Shown here piece after piece: positions 1 to 6,940 of a stretch of 10,462 bases of DNA (within the stretch, counting starts at the first letter, position 1; each line of letters opens with the position of its first letter). The position numbers and the translations under genes were made by a program. Source of the stretch: Sva-07 sp031398325 (lineage in GTDB: Bacteria; Actinomycetota; Acidimicrobiia; Acidimicrobiales; Ilumatobacteraceae); NCBI GenBank assembly GCA_031398325.1, contig JANNNB010000167.1:1-10462 (forward strand). Direction: 5' to 3'. The notes beneath the pieces were generated by a model, which was not told the DNA's origin, did not search any database, and worked only from the letters and a program-made list of their open reading frames with translations.

Positions 1-1680
1 TTCTCCATCCTCATCGCCCAGCGAAGTCGCGAGTCAGCCCTCCTTCGGGCACTCGGCGCATCTCGCCGACAGGTGCTGACGTCGGTCGTCGGTGAGGCCA
101 TCGTGATCGGGACCATCGCCTCGCTCGCCGGCCTCGCCGTCGGCTACGGCCTTGCCGTCGGACTCAAGACGATCATGGACGGCGCCGGCTTCGACCTCGG
201 CATCGACGGCGTCGTCATGTCGACCAGCACGATCGTCATCGCCCTGGTCGTCGGCGTCGGCTCGACGCTCCTGGCCAGTTTCCTGCCCGCCCTGCGTGCC
301 TCGCGCATCGCCCCACTTGCTGCCCTGCGCGAATCCGCGGTCGACTCGACCTCCGCCTCGAAGAGCCGCCTCGTCGGTGGCATCGTGCTCACCGCGCTCG
401 GCATCACCACCGTGGCGACCGCCACGATGGCGGAGCAGGCGCTGGTGCGGGCCGGGCTCGGCGCGCTGCTGACGCTGGTCGGCGCCGTCGTCCTCGGTCC
501 GGTCGTCGCCCGGCCCGCCGCGAGCGTGCTGGGCTGGGTGCCGAGCATCCTGCGCGGCCAGACCGGCCGTCTCGCCCGGCGCAACGCGATGCGCGACCCC
601 CGCCGCACCGCCGGTAGTGCCTCGGCGCTGATGATCGGCACCGCCGTGGTCGCTCTGTTCACCACGTTCGGGGCGTCGATCAAGGCATCGGTCGACGAGA
701 TGGTGAACGAGAACTTCGGCGGCGACCTCGTCATCGAGTCCGACGACTTCGGCGGTGCCGGGCTCAGCCCGGTCGTCGCCGAAGAAGTCGCCGCACTGCC
801 AGAGGTCGACGTGGCCGCCGGGCTGGCGGTCGGCATGATCGTCGCCGACGGCAACGAGATCGACCCTGCGGTCGTCGACCCGGCAGCATGGGATTCGCTG
901 ATGGACCTCGACGTGTCGGCCGGATCGCTCGACGACGTGACCGCCGGCAAACTCGCCATCAGCGAGGAGTACGCCGAGGACCACGGACTCACGATGGGCA
1001 GCGTGATCGACGTGTCGTTCGCCGACGGCGCATCGACCGAACTGTCGGTCGCGGCCATCTACGGCACGAGCCAGAACGTCGGCGACATGATCATCACGCC
1101 TGACGACTGGGCGCCGCACGCCGCCCAACTCGGTGACGTCGTGGTGCTCGTCGGACTGGCCGACGGCGTGTCGGAAGCGGATGGCCTCGCCGCCGTCAAC
1201 ACGGTCACGGCGCGCAACGCTGCGCCGCCCGCCCAGACGCGCTCCGAATACGTCGACAGTCTCGGTTCCGAGATCGACCAGATGCTGTTCTTCGTCTACG
1301 GCATGCTCGGCCTGGCGGTGCTGATCGCGCTGATGGGCATCGCCAACACCCTGTCCCTGTCGATCCATGAACGGACCCGTGAGCTCGGGCTGCTCAGGGC
1401 GGTCGGTCAGACCCGATCCGAGGTGCGCTCGACCGTGCGCTGGGAATCGGTCATCGTGTCGGTCTTCGGCACAATCGGCGGCATCGGGCTCGGGGTGTTC
1501 CTCGGCTGGGGCCTCATGCGAGCCCTGGTCGCCGAGGAGGGGTTCGGCACGTTCGCTGCTCCCGTCAACTCCCTGGCCATCGTGCTGGTCCTCGCCGCCC
1601 TCGCCGGTGTCGTGGCGGCGTGGCGGCCGTCCCGGCGGGCCGGACAACTCGACATCCTGTCGGCCATCGCGACCGACTGA
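1..1680 (+). CDS. ABC transporter permease, FtsX/MacB type (5' end outside window)
   Basis: This is the C-terminal 559 residues of a membrane permease. The reading frame is open from base 1, so the true start lies upstream and the GTG at 73 is internal. It carries two FtsX-type blocks. Each has the same cytoplasmic coupling helix: RSRESALLRALGASRRQV at visible residues 8-25 and RTRELGLLRAVGQTRSEV at 458-475. Hydrophobic segments lie near residues 33-55, 77-97, 125-142, 150-172, 207-225, 428-452, 483-508 and 522-541. Between the blocks, residues about 228-425 are hydrophilic and resemble a MacB-like extracytoplasmic domain. The duplicated layout fits the roughly 800-900 residue permeases of the lipoprotein-release/antimicrobial-peptide efflux superfamily, which act with a MacB/LolD-type ATPase. 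That ATPase is not in the window and would be expected upstream. A two-component system starts 59 bases downstream. The family call is firm; the substrate is unknown. Confidence 0.93.
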   Translation, partial: FSILIAQRSRESALLRALGASRRQVLTSVVGEAIVIGTIASLAGLAVGYGLAVGLKTIMDGAGFDLGIDGVVMSTSTIVIALVVGVGSTLLASFLPALRASRIAPLAALRESAVDSTSASKSRLVGGIVLTALGITTVATATMAEQALVRAGLGALLTLVGAVVLGPVVARPAASVLGWVPSILRGQTGRLARRNAMRDPRRTAGSASALMIGTAVVALFTTFGASIKASVDEMVNENFGGDLVIESDDFGGAGLSPVVAEEVAALPEVDVAAGLAVGMIVADGNEIDPAVVDPAAWDSLMDLDVSAGSLDDVTAGKLAISEEYAEDHGLTMGSVIDVSFADGASTELSVAAIYGTSQNVGDMIITPDDWAPHAAQLGDVVVLVGLADGVSEADGLAAVNTVTARNAAPPAQTRSEYVDSLGSEIDQMLFFVYGMLGLAVLIALMGIANTLSLSIHERTRELGLLRAVGQTRSEVRSTVRWESVIVSVFGTIGGIGLGVFLGWGLMRALVAEEGFGTFAAPVNSLAIVLVLAALAGVVAAWRPSRRAGQLDILSAIATD

Positions 1681-1723
1681 TCCGACCGGCCGATGCAGAT
1701 GTCAGCGCATCCCGAGCGACGAA

Positions 1724-1729
1724 TAGGGT
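1724..1729 (+). promoter_or_regulatory. Candidate -10 element (TAGGGT) of the kinase operon
   Basis: TAGGGT lies 10 bases before the ATG at 1740, in the gap after the permease stop. It fits the TANNNT -10 pattern of actinobacterial housekeeping promoters and would give a leader of only a few bases. No convincing -35 is visible. The placement matches hexamers before other genes in the window, which raises confidence, but the call rests on sequence alone. Confidence 0.45.
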
Positions 1730-1739
1730 GGCCCGGGTC

Positions 1740-2999
1740 ATGGTGAACCCACTCGGACCGTGGAGACGACCCGGACGCCTTTTCCGGGCCGCCGCCCACG
1801 TCGCCATCGGTCTACCGGTCGCCACCATCACGTTCACGGTGATCGTGGTGATGACGGCCGTGTCGATCGGCATGATGCCGGTGTTCCTCCTCGGCGTCCC
1901 GCTCCTGTGGATCACCCTGATGGTGTCTCGCGGCCTGGCTCGCATCGAGCGGAGCCGTGCCGGCGCGTTCCGAACGACGATCGCCGAGTCGGTCGCACCA
2001 CTGTCGCGCCCGTCATGGTTGGGTCGTCTCGGCGAACGACTGCGATCGAAGGCCCGGTGGCGCGAGATCGCCCACCACCTGCTGCAGTTCCCGGTGTGCG
2101 TGGTCAGCTACGCGCTGGTCGCCGCAGCGTGGTGCGGATCGTTGGCGATGGCGCTGCTCCCGCTGTACGTCGGCACGTTCCCCGGCGACACTGCGAAGTT
2201 CTACTTCTTCGAGATCGGAGCGACCGACGCGTCGCGCTGGCTCGCGTTGGCGGTCGGCGTGGTCGGCATCGTGTTCGTCGCGCCGTGGGTCACGATCGGT
2301 GCCGCATCCGTGCAGTGGGCGCTCGCTGACAGGCTCCTCGGGCCGACCGACGACGAGCGCCTCGCCGAGCAGGTGACCGATCTGCAGTCGCGTCGCACGG
2401 CAGCCGTCGACTCGGCCGAGTCGGAGCGACGTCGGATCGAGCGCGACCTGCACGATGGGGCACAGCAGCGCCTGGTCGCACTCGCCGCGACACTCGGCGC
2501 GGCCCGCGACAAGCTCGAGGACGACCCCGACGCCGGGCGCGAGTTGGTGGCGACGGCACACGAGGAAGCCAAAGCAGCGTTGGGCGAGATCCGCGATCTC
2601 GTCCGCGGGATCCATCCGGTCATCCTCGAAGATCGCGGGATCGACGCGGCCCTGTCGGCCGTCGTCGCCCGCTCGCCGGTCCCGGTCGTGCTCGACGTCC
2701 AGATCGCCGAGCGGCCTCCGGCGGCCGTCGAGAGCGCGGCCTACTTCGTCGTCACCGAGGCCCTGACCAACGTCGCCCGGCACAGCGGAGCGACACGCGC
2801 CGACGTGTCGATCGCGAGATCGTCCGATCGGCTCGTCGTCGAGATCCGCGACAATGGTCACGGAGGCGCCGATGCGTCCAAGGGAACAGGCCTGCGCGGA
2901 CTTCGCGAACGGGTCGCTGGAATGGGGGGAACGACCTACGTGATCAGTCCTGAAGGTGGCCCCACGACGATCCTGGTGGAGATGCCGTGCGGATCGTGA
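1740..2999 (+). CDS. Two-component sensor histidine kinase, NarL/HisKA_3 family
   Basis: A 419-residue membrane kinase that should autophosphorylate on His238 and pass the phosphate to the regulator encoded next. The N-terminal part (about 20-200) has four hydrophobic stretches (near 21-43, 44-63, 117-143, 167-190). The sequence LLGVPLLWITLMVSRGLARIE at 50-70 is typical of the actinobacterial 'Sensor' domain (PF13796). The HisKA_3 dimerisation helix begins near 226, with RIERDLHDGAQQR holding His238. The HATPase domain shows an N box (EALTNVARHSGA, Asn344), a G1 box (DNGHGG, 371-376) and a G2 box (KGTGLRGLRERV, 381-392). The ATG at 1740 is chosen because a -10-like hexamer lies just upstream; in-frame GTGs at 1728 and 1743 are alternatives. 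The stop overlaps the regulator start by 13 bases, so the two are translationally coupled. The signal is unknown; the loops are short, which suggests sensing within the membrane. Confidence 0.93.
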   Translation: MVNPLGPWRRPGRLFRAAAHVAIGLPVATITFTVIVVMTAVSIGMMPVFLLGVPLLWITLMVSRGLARIERSRAGAFRTTIAESVAPLSRPSWLGRLGERLRSKARWREIAHHLLQFPVCVVSYALVAAAWCGSLAMALLPLYVGTFPGDTAKFYFFEIGATDASRWLALAVGVVGIVFVAPWVTIGAASVQWALADRLLGPTDDERLAEQVTDLQSRRTAAVDSAESERRRIERDLHDGAQQRLVALAATLGAARDKLEDDPDAGRELVATAHEEAKAALGEIRDLVRGIHPVILEDRGIDAALSAVVARSPVPVVLDVQIAERPPAAVESAAYFVVTEALTNVARHSGATRADVSIARSSDRLVVEIRDNGHGGADASKGTGLRGLRERVAGMGGTTYVISPEGGPTTILVEMPCGS

Positions 3000-3631
3000 T
3001 CGCCGAGGATTCCGTGCTCCTGCGAGCGGGCCTGACCCGCATCCTGGCCGACGCCGGTGAGGACGTCGTCGCCACCGTCGGCGACGCTGACGAGCTGCTC
3101 CGCGTCGTCCACCTCCACGAGCCGGACCTGGCCATCGTCGACGTACGGATGCCGCCGACCCACACCGACGACGGCCTTCGTGCCGCGCTGAAGATCCGCG
3201 CGGACCTGCCGGACGTCGGGATCCTCGTGCTCTCGCAGTACGTGGAGGAGCAGTACGCGACGGAGCTGCTCGGCACCAACATGCCTGGCGTCGGATACCT
3301 GTTGAAGGACCGCATCGCCGACGTCGGTGACTTCCTCGGCGCCGTGCGCGAGGTGGCGGGCGGCGGCACACGTCTCGATCCCGAAGTGGTCGCCCAGCTG
3401 TTGGCCCGCAGTCGGCAGCGCGACCCGCTCGAACGGCTGACCGCGCGCGAGCGCGAGGTGCTCGAGCTGATGGCAGCAGGGCGGTCGAACACCGCCATCG
3501 CCCGGATCCTGGTGGTGAGCGACAAGGCGGTCGAGAAGCACGTCGGCAACATCTTCGCCAAGCTCGACCTGCCGCCGACGACCGATGATCACCGCCGTGT
3601 CCTGGCGGTCCTGCACTGGGTGAAGGAATGA
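2987..3631 (+). CDS. Response regulator, NarL/LuxR family
   Basis: A 214-residue DNA-binding regulator and the obvious partner of the kinase it overlaps. The receiver domain (1 to about 120) begins IVIAEDSVLLRAGL, with acidic residues Glu7 and Asp8, the phospho-acceptor Asp52 in AIVDVRMPP, Ser83 at the switch position and Lys107 in YLLKDR. The C-terminal LuxR-type helix-turn-helix spans about 151-195 (LTAREREVLELMAAGRSN, then KAVEKHVGNIFAKLDL). The GTG start at 2987 is preceded by GGAG at 2978-2981 with a 5-base spacer, and it gives the standard receiver N-terminus, so the start is well supported. Targets cannot be read from sequence. The adjoining toastrack gene and the upstream ABC permease are natural candidates by analogy with envelope-stress systems. 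Confidence 0.95.
   Translation: MRIVIAEDSVLLRAGLTRILADAGEDVVATVGDADELLRVVHLHEPDLAIVDVRMPPTHTDDGLRAALKIRADLPDVGILVLSQYVEEQYATELLGTNMPGVGYLLKDRIADVGDFLGAVREVAGGGTRLDPEVVAQLLARSRQRDPLERLTAREREVLELMAAGRSNTAIARILVVSDKAVEKHVGNIFAKLDLPPTTDDHRRVLAVLHWVKE
3622..3627 (+). promoter_or_regulatory. Ribosome binding site of the toastrack gene
   Basis: GAAGGA lies inside the last codons of the response regulator, 8 bases before the GTG at 3636. It supports that start and shows that the toastrack gene is translated from the same message as the two-component genes. Confidence 0.6.
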
Positions 3632-3635
3632 CACC

Positions 3636-4478
3636 GTGACCGACGTCCACGACCGAACCGAACAACGCGCGACGACCGACCAGCGCGTCGGTGACGACCG
3701 CGATCCCGGATCGCGCACGGCACGCACCGTGTGGATCGCCCTCGGTGGGATCCTGGCGATCGCCGCGCTCGCGTGGGGCACCTACAACGTGATCAGCATC
3801 CTCGCTCACGAGGAATCCGTGCAGCGCTCGACGTTCGCCAGCGACGACGTGTCAGCTCTCGACGTGCGCAACGACAGCGGATCGGTCACGATCACGGCGA
3901 CACCCGGCGACACCATCACCGTGGTCGCGGAGGTCAGCGAGGGGTGGCAGATGACGGAGGTGTCGACCGCGGTCGTCGACGGCGTGCTGCAACTGCACTC
4001 CGGTTGCCCTGCGCTCATGTCACTGTGGTGCAGCGTCGACTTCATCGTCACGGTCCCTGCCGACCGGCCGATCACCACTGCCGGGTCGGGATCGGTCCGC
4101 GTGCGCGGCATGTCGGCGCCGGTCGACATCGACAGCGACGACGGACGGGTCGAGCTCGACGACATCAGCGGCGACATCGTGGTGTCAAGCGACAATGGTC
4201 GGATCGTCGGCCGTCGGCTCACGGCGGCGACCACCGACGCTCGGACCAGCAACGGCAGCATCGAACTGTCGTTCCTCGAGGCTCCACAGTCGGTGCTGGC
4301 GCGCACCTGGAACGGCAGGATCGAGGTCGTCGTTCCCGACACCGAGGTGCTGTATCGCGTCGAGATGAACACGAGCAACGGCGGCACCGACAACCTCGTG
4401 CGCACCGATCCGAACAGCGATCGGACCATCGACCTCTCCACCAGCAACGGGTCGATCACGGTCCGACCCCCCGGCTGA
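3636..4478 (+). CDS. Membrane-anchored DUF4097 (toastrack) protein
   Basis: A 280-residue protein with a charged cytoplasmic N-terminus (1-30), one membrane segment (about 31-56, VWIALGGILAIAALAWGTY) and an external domain built of short beta repeats. The repeats centre on Asn/Asp/Ser-Gly turns: NDSGSVTI (79-86), AGSGSVRV (149-156), SDDGRVEL (167-174), SDNGRIVG (185-192), TSNGSIEL (204-211), TWNGRIEV (224-231) and TSNGSITV (269-276). This pattern is characteristic of DUF4097 beta-solenoids. Cys124 and Cys132 could form an external disulfide. The gene starts 4 bases after the regulator stop with a good ribosome binding site, so it belongs to the kinase operon. In other bacteria toastrack domains occur with LiaI/PspC-type envelope-stress proteins, so a role as accessory sensor or scaffold for the kinase is plausible. 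That role is inference; no enzymatic residues are visible. Confidence 0.85.
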   Translation: MTDVHDRTEQRATTDQRVGDDRDPGSRTARTVWIALGGILAIAALAWGTYNVISILAHEESVQRSTFASDDVSALDVRNDSGSVTITATPGDTITVVAEVSEGWQMTEVSTAVVDGVLQLHSGCPALMSLWCSVDFIVTVPADRPITTAGSGSVRVRGMSAPVDIDSDDGRVELDDISGDIVVSSDNGRIVGRRLTAATTDARTSNGSIELSFLEAPQSVLARTWNGRIEVVVPDTEVLYRVEMNTSNGGTDNLVRTDPNSDRTIDLSTSNGSITVRPPG

Positions 4479-4493
4479 CCCGCCTTGGACGCG

Positions 4494-4499
4494 TACGCT
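4494..4499 (+). promoter_or_regulatory. Candidate -10 element (TACGCT) of the acyl-CoA dehydrogenase gene
   Basis: TACGCT is followed by exactly 7 bases and then the ATG at 4507, so transcription would start at or next to the start codon. No Shine-Dalgarno sequence is present in the gap, which fits a leaderless message. A TTGGAC at 4485-4490 is too close to serve as the -35. The motif GGGTCATG at the start codon is shared with the kinase gene (1735-1742 and 4502-4509). Confidence 0.5.
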
Positions 4500-4506
4500 C
4501 GGGGTC

Positions 4507-5652
4507 ATGCGCGATCTCTTCACCGATGACCACGAGACGTTCCGGAGTTCGGTGGCGTCGTTCGTCGCGAAGGAGATGGTGCCGCACTACGCCGACTGGG
4601 AGGCGGCGGGGATCATGCCGCACGAGGTCTTCGCGGCAGCCGGCAAATATGGCTTCCTGGGTATGGCGATCCCTGAGAAGTGGGGCGGCGGGGGCACCGC
4701 CGACTTCCGGTTCAACGTCGTGCTCGCCGAGGAACTCGCCGCGGCAGGCATCGGCGGTGCCGGGCTCGGGCTGACGCTTCACAACGACATCTGCACCCCG
4801 TATTTCGTCGAGTACTGCAATGACGAACAGGCCAACCGCTGGCTGCCCGGCATCGCCGCCGGAGAGCTCGTCACCGCCGTGGCGATGACCGAGCCGGGCA
4901 CCGGGTCCGACCTGGCCAGCATCGCCACCACCGCGCTCCGCGACGGCGACGAGTACATCCTGAACGGGTCGAAGACGTTCATCACCAACGGCATCAACGC
5001 CGACCTCGTGATCGTCGCCGCGAAGACCGACCCGACCCAACGCCACAGCGGTCTGTCGCTCCTCGTGGTCGAGCGTGGGATGCCCGGCTTCGATCGCGGG
5101 CGCAACCTGGAGAAGATCGGCCTGCACAGCCAGGACACCGCCGAGCTGTTCTTCGACGATGTCCGCGTCCCCGCCGCCAACCTGTTCGGAACCGAGGGCC
5201 AGGGATTCAACTATCTGACGGCGAACCTCGCCCAGGAGCGCCTGTCCATCGCCGTCACCGGCGTCGCATCCGCGGCGGCTGCGCTCGCGTGGACGGTCGA
5301 CTACGTGAAGGAACGAACAGCGTTCGGCAAGTCGATCGGCGACTTCCAGAACACGAAGTTCGTGCTCGCCGACGTGAAGACACAGATCGACGTCGCCCAG
5401 GCCTACGTCGACCAGTGCATCGTCAAGCTGAACGCCGGAACGCTCGATCCGACCGACGCCGCGCAAGCCAAGTACTTCTGCACCGAGCTGCAGCAGAAGG
5501 TCGTCGACCGGTGCCTGCAGTTGTTCGGCGGCTACGGGTTCATGACGGAGTACCCGATCGCTCGCGCGTACGCCGACGCACGGGTCACCACGATCTACGG
5601 CGGCACCACCGAAGTGATGAAGACGATCATCGCCAAGTCACTCGGCCTCTGA
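4507..5652 (+). CDS. Acyl-CoA dehydrogenase (long-chain/IVD-type active site)
   Basis: A full-length 381-residue FAD flavoenzyme that introduces the alpha-beta double bond into acyl-CoA thioesters, passing electrons to ETF. The N-terminal helical domain (about 1-120) is followed by the beta domain signatures AMTEPGTGSDLASI (126-139) and NGSKTFITNG (153-162). The C-terminal helical domain has RTAFGKSIGDFQ and LQLFGGYGFMTEYPIARAYADAR. The medium-chain catalytic glutamate in IYEGT is replaced: IYGGTTEVMK places Gly365 there. The likely base is instead Glu244 in LAQERLSIA, the position used by long-chain acyl-CoA and isovaleryl-CoA dehydrogenases. C-terminal wording close to mammalian ACADL (YGGTNEIMK) supports a long or branched substrate, but chain length cannot be fixed from sequence. 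The gene stands alone with its own promoter; no other beta-oxidation gene is in the window. Confidence 0.95.
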   Translation: MRDLFTDDHETFRSSVASFVAKEMVPHYADWEAAGIMPHEVFAAAGKYGFLGMAIPEKWGGGGTADFRFNVVLAEELAAAGIGGAGLGLTLHNDICTPYFVEYCNDEQANRWLPGIAAGELVTAVAMTEPGTGSDLASIATTALRDGDEYILNGSKTFITNGINADLVIVAAKTDPTQRHSGLSLLVVERGMPGFDRGRNLEKIGLHSQDTAELFFDDVRVPAANLFGTEGQGFNYLTANLAQERLSIAVTGVASAAAALAWTVDYVKERTAFGKSIGDFQNTKFVLADVKTQIDVAQAYVDQCIVKLNAGTLDPTDAAQAKYFCTELQQKVVDRCLQLFGGYGFMTEYPIARAYADARVTTIYGGTTEVMKTIIAKSLGL

Positions 5653-5666
5653 GCCCGACGCCACCG

Positions 5667-5713
5667 GAAGTGTGAGCTCAGCGGGTCGAAATCGACGCGT
5701 GGGGTCACACTTC
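5667..5713 (+). repeat. 47-nt palindromic intergenic repeat, copy 1
   Basis: Copy 1 is bounded by a perfect 9-bp inverted repeat, GAAGTGTGA (5667-5675) and TCACACTTC (5705-5713). Inside is a second inverted repeat, GTCGA-AA-TCGAC (5685-5696), and an 8-bp palindrome TGAGCTCA (5673-5680). It matches copy 2 at 39 of 47 positions without gaps, including an 18-bp identical core (5684-5701). It lies just after the acyl-CoA dehydrogenase stop. The orientation given is arbitrary because the element is nearly palindromic. Confidence 0.85.
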
Positions 5714-5738
5714 GAAGCGACACCGAGGCACGTCTCCA

Positions 5739-5785
5739 GAAGCGTGACCTCCTGAGGTCGAAATCGACGCGTGCGCTCACACTTC
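5739..5785 (+). repeat. 47-nt palindromic intergenic repeat, copy 2
   Basis: Copy 2 starts 72 bases after copy 1 in the same orientation, with 25 bases between the copies. The outer arms are GAAGCGTGA (5739-5747) and TCACACTTC (5777-5785), with one mismatch relative to the perfect arms of copy 1. The core at 5756-5773 is identical to copy 1. The variable part instead forms its own inverted repeat GACCTC-CT-GAGGTC (5746-5759). So the sequence differs between copies but palindromic structure is kept, as in REP-like elements. Sitting between two convergent stop codons, the pair could also act as a bidirectional transcription barrier; no T-tract is present. Confidence 0.85.
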
Positions 5786-5792
5786 GGTGACG

Positions 5793-6908
5793 TCACTCGA
5801 TCGGTGACGGCTGGATGCGATCGAGGCGTTCACCGCGGAAGCGGTCGAACAGCACGATGATCACCGTCAGCAGCAGACCGAAGAACCACGCCCCGACCCG
5901 GTTGAGTCCCGACTCACCGACGATGCGTGCGTAGACCGTGAGCACCGCCGTGTTGAACACGGCGAGCACGACGAACTCCAGCGCCAGCGACGACCATCCG
6001 ACACCGCGGGTCGCGAGCAGGTGGCTCACCGCCGCATTGATCAGCACGACCACGATCGTCGCGCCCACGATCTGAGCACCCGTCGCCTGGACCTCGAGCA
6101 CGTTCGTGAAGATGCCGGCGATCAGCCCGATGAGCACCAGCTTCTCCAGGATCGGCCACTGCATCGACGGAACGTGGGAGTCCGCGTCAGGTACGTCGAC
6201 GACCGGCGTGGGACGATCGACGTCGACCCTGAACGACCAATCGGCCGGGCGAAGACGCTTGCGCAACCGGAGCCCGACGAACACGACCGCCGCGATCGCC
6301 AGGAGGATCGCCAGCAGCACGAACGGGCGGTTGCTGAACGCGTCGCCCCAACTCGAGGTCCCTTCCACGCCGAAAACGGTCTCCTTCATGAAGTCGGTGA
6401 AGTCGTTCTGGGCGACATGGATCCACCATTCCTGCGGCAGCTTGATGAAGATCCAGATGAACGCCGCCAGGCCGATCACCGCACGGCGGCTCATGCGACG
6501 TGGGTCCCAACGCGTTCGCACCACCTCGTAGGCGATGAAGAAGTACTCGAAGGTGTTCGGGAACACCATCAGCAGCCAGCGCTCCTGCGTGATCTCGAAT
6601 GCCAGCACACCGATGAGGCGGTAGTACCAGAGAAAGCGAGCAACTTCGACCGCTATCCCGTTCGTCCAGTTCCGATACACCGCCAAATACGCGATGGTCA
6701 GGTAGTAGATGTCGAGCGCCTTGTCGTAGTTCTGGTAGTTGTCGAGGTTGAGATCGGTCAGCTGCTGCAGGATCGTCTGGTCGGCGGCGTCGACGACGAG
6801 ACAGACGAGGATCGCCGGCAGCGGGAACCGCGGGATGAACAACGGGACGATGAATCGCGTCGCCAGGATGAGGACGACGATGGCCATGTCGGCGTTGCTC
6901 CCGTGCAC
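5793..6908 (-). CDS. Polytopic membrane protein of unknown family
   Basis: A 371-residue integral membrane protein; I do not recognise a family. About ten hydrophobic segments are visible, near residues 8-24, 29-40, 67-78, 86-104, 111-129, 143-156, 197-213, 256-272, 279-297, 308-328 and 338-354. A hydrophilic loop rich in Asp and Pro (about 217-250) divides the protein into two halves. Noticeable polar residues include Asp40, Asp43 and Gln44 in VVDAADQT, the Tyr/Asp-rich stretch 54-69 (LDNYQNYDKALDIYYL) and FEITQERW at 104-111. The GTG at 6908 is preferred because TAGCCT lies 7 bases upstream; an ATG at 6887, giving MAIVVLILATRF, is the alternative. The gene is convergent with the acyl-CoA dehydrogenase and divergent from the DUF998 gene. 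No function is proposed. Confidence 0.85.
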   Translation of the reverse strand: MHGSNADMAIVVLILATRFIVPLFIPRFPLPAILVCLVVDAADQTILQQLTDLNLDNYQNYDKALDIYYLTIAYLAVYRNWTNGIAVEVARFLWYYRLIGVLAFEITQERWLLMVFPNTFEYFFIAYEVVRTRWDPRRMSRRAVIGLAAFIWIFIKLPQEWWIHVAQNDFTDFMKETVFGVEGTSSWGDAFSNRPFVLLAILLAIAAVVFVGLRLRKRLRPADWSFRVDVDRPTPVVDVPDADSHVPSMQWPILEKLVLIGLIAGIFTNVLEVQATGAQIVGATIVVVLINAAVSHLLATRGVGWSSLALEFVVLAVFNTAVLTVYARIVGESGLNRVGAWFFGLLLTVIIVLFDRFRGERLDRIQPSPIE

Positions 6909-6915
6909 GGCGCGC

Positions 6916-6921
6916 AGGCTA
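6916..6921 (-). promoter_or_regulatory. Candidate -10 element (TAGCCT) of the polytopic membrane protein gene
   Basis: Read on the minus strand, TAGCCT is followed by 7 bases and the GTG at 6908, the same spacing as at the acyl-CoA dehydrogenase gene. It lies in the 32-base gap shared with the divergent DUF998 gene, so the two promoters must overlap. No -35 was recognised. Confidence 0.4.
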
Positions 6922-6940
6922 TGACAGAGTCACACCTCAG

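Noticed and set aside
34..1647. A 537-residue minus-strand open frame opposite the ABC permease
   Set aside because: The composition is Arg/Asp/His/Gly-rich with no domain, and it is the complement of a convincing permease frame. Long antisense frames are expected in GC-rich coding sequence.
2013..3809. A 598-residue minus-strand open frame across the kinase and regulator genes
   Set aside because: It is longer than the genes on the other strand but spans two well-supported genes and the start of a third, has no recognisable motif, and is Arg/Ala/Asp-biased as shadows are.
4485..4490. TTGGAC as the -35 of the acyl-CoA dehydrogenase promoter
   Set aside because: It lies only 3 bases from the TACGCT -10, far short of the usual 16-18 base spacing.
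4456..5466. A minus-strand open frame opposite the acyl-CoA dehydrogenase
   Set aside because: The plus-strand protein has all family motifs; the antisense product has none.
5667..5785. A minimal CRISPR array
   Set aside because: There are only two copies, imperfect (8 differences in 47), strongly palindromic and longer than usual, with a single 25-base gap and no cas gene nearby.
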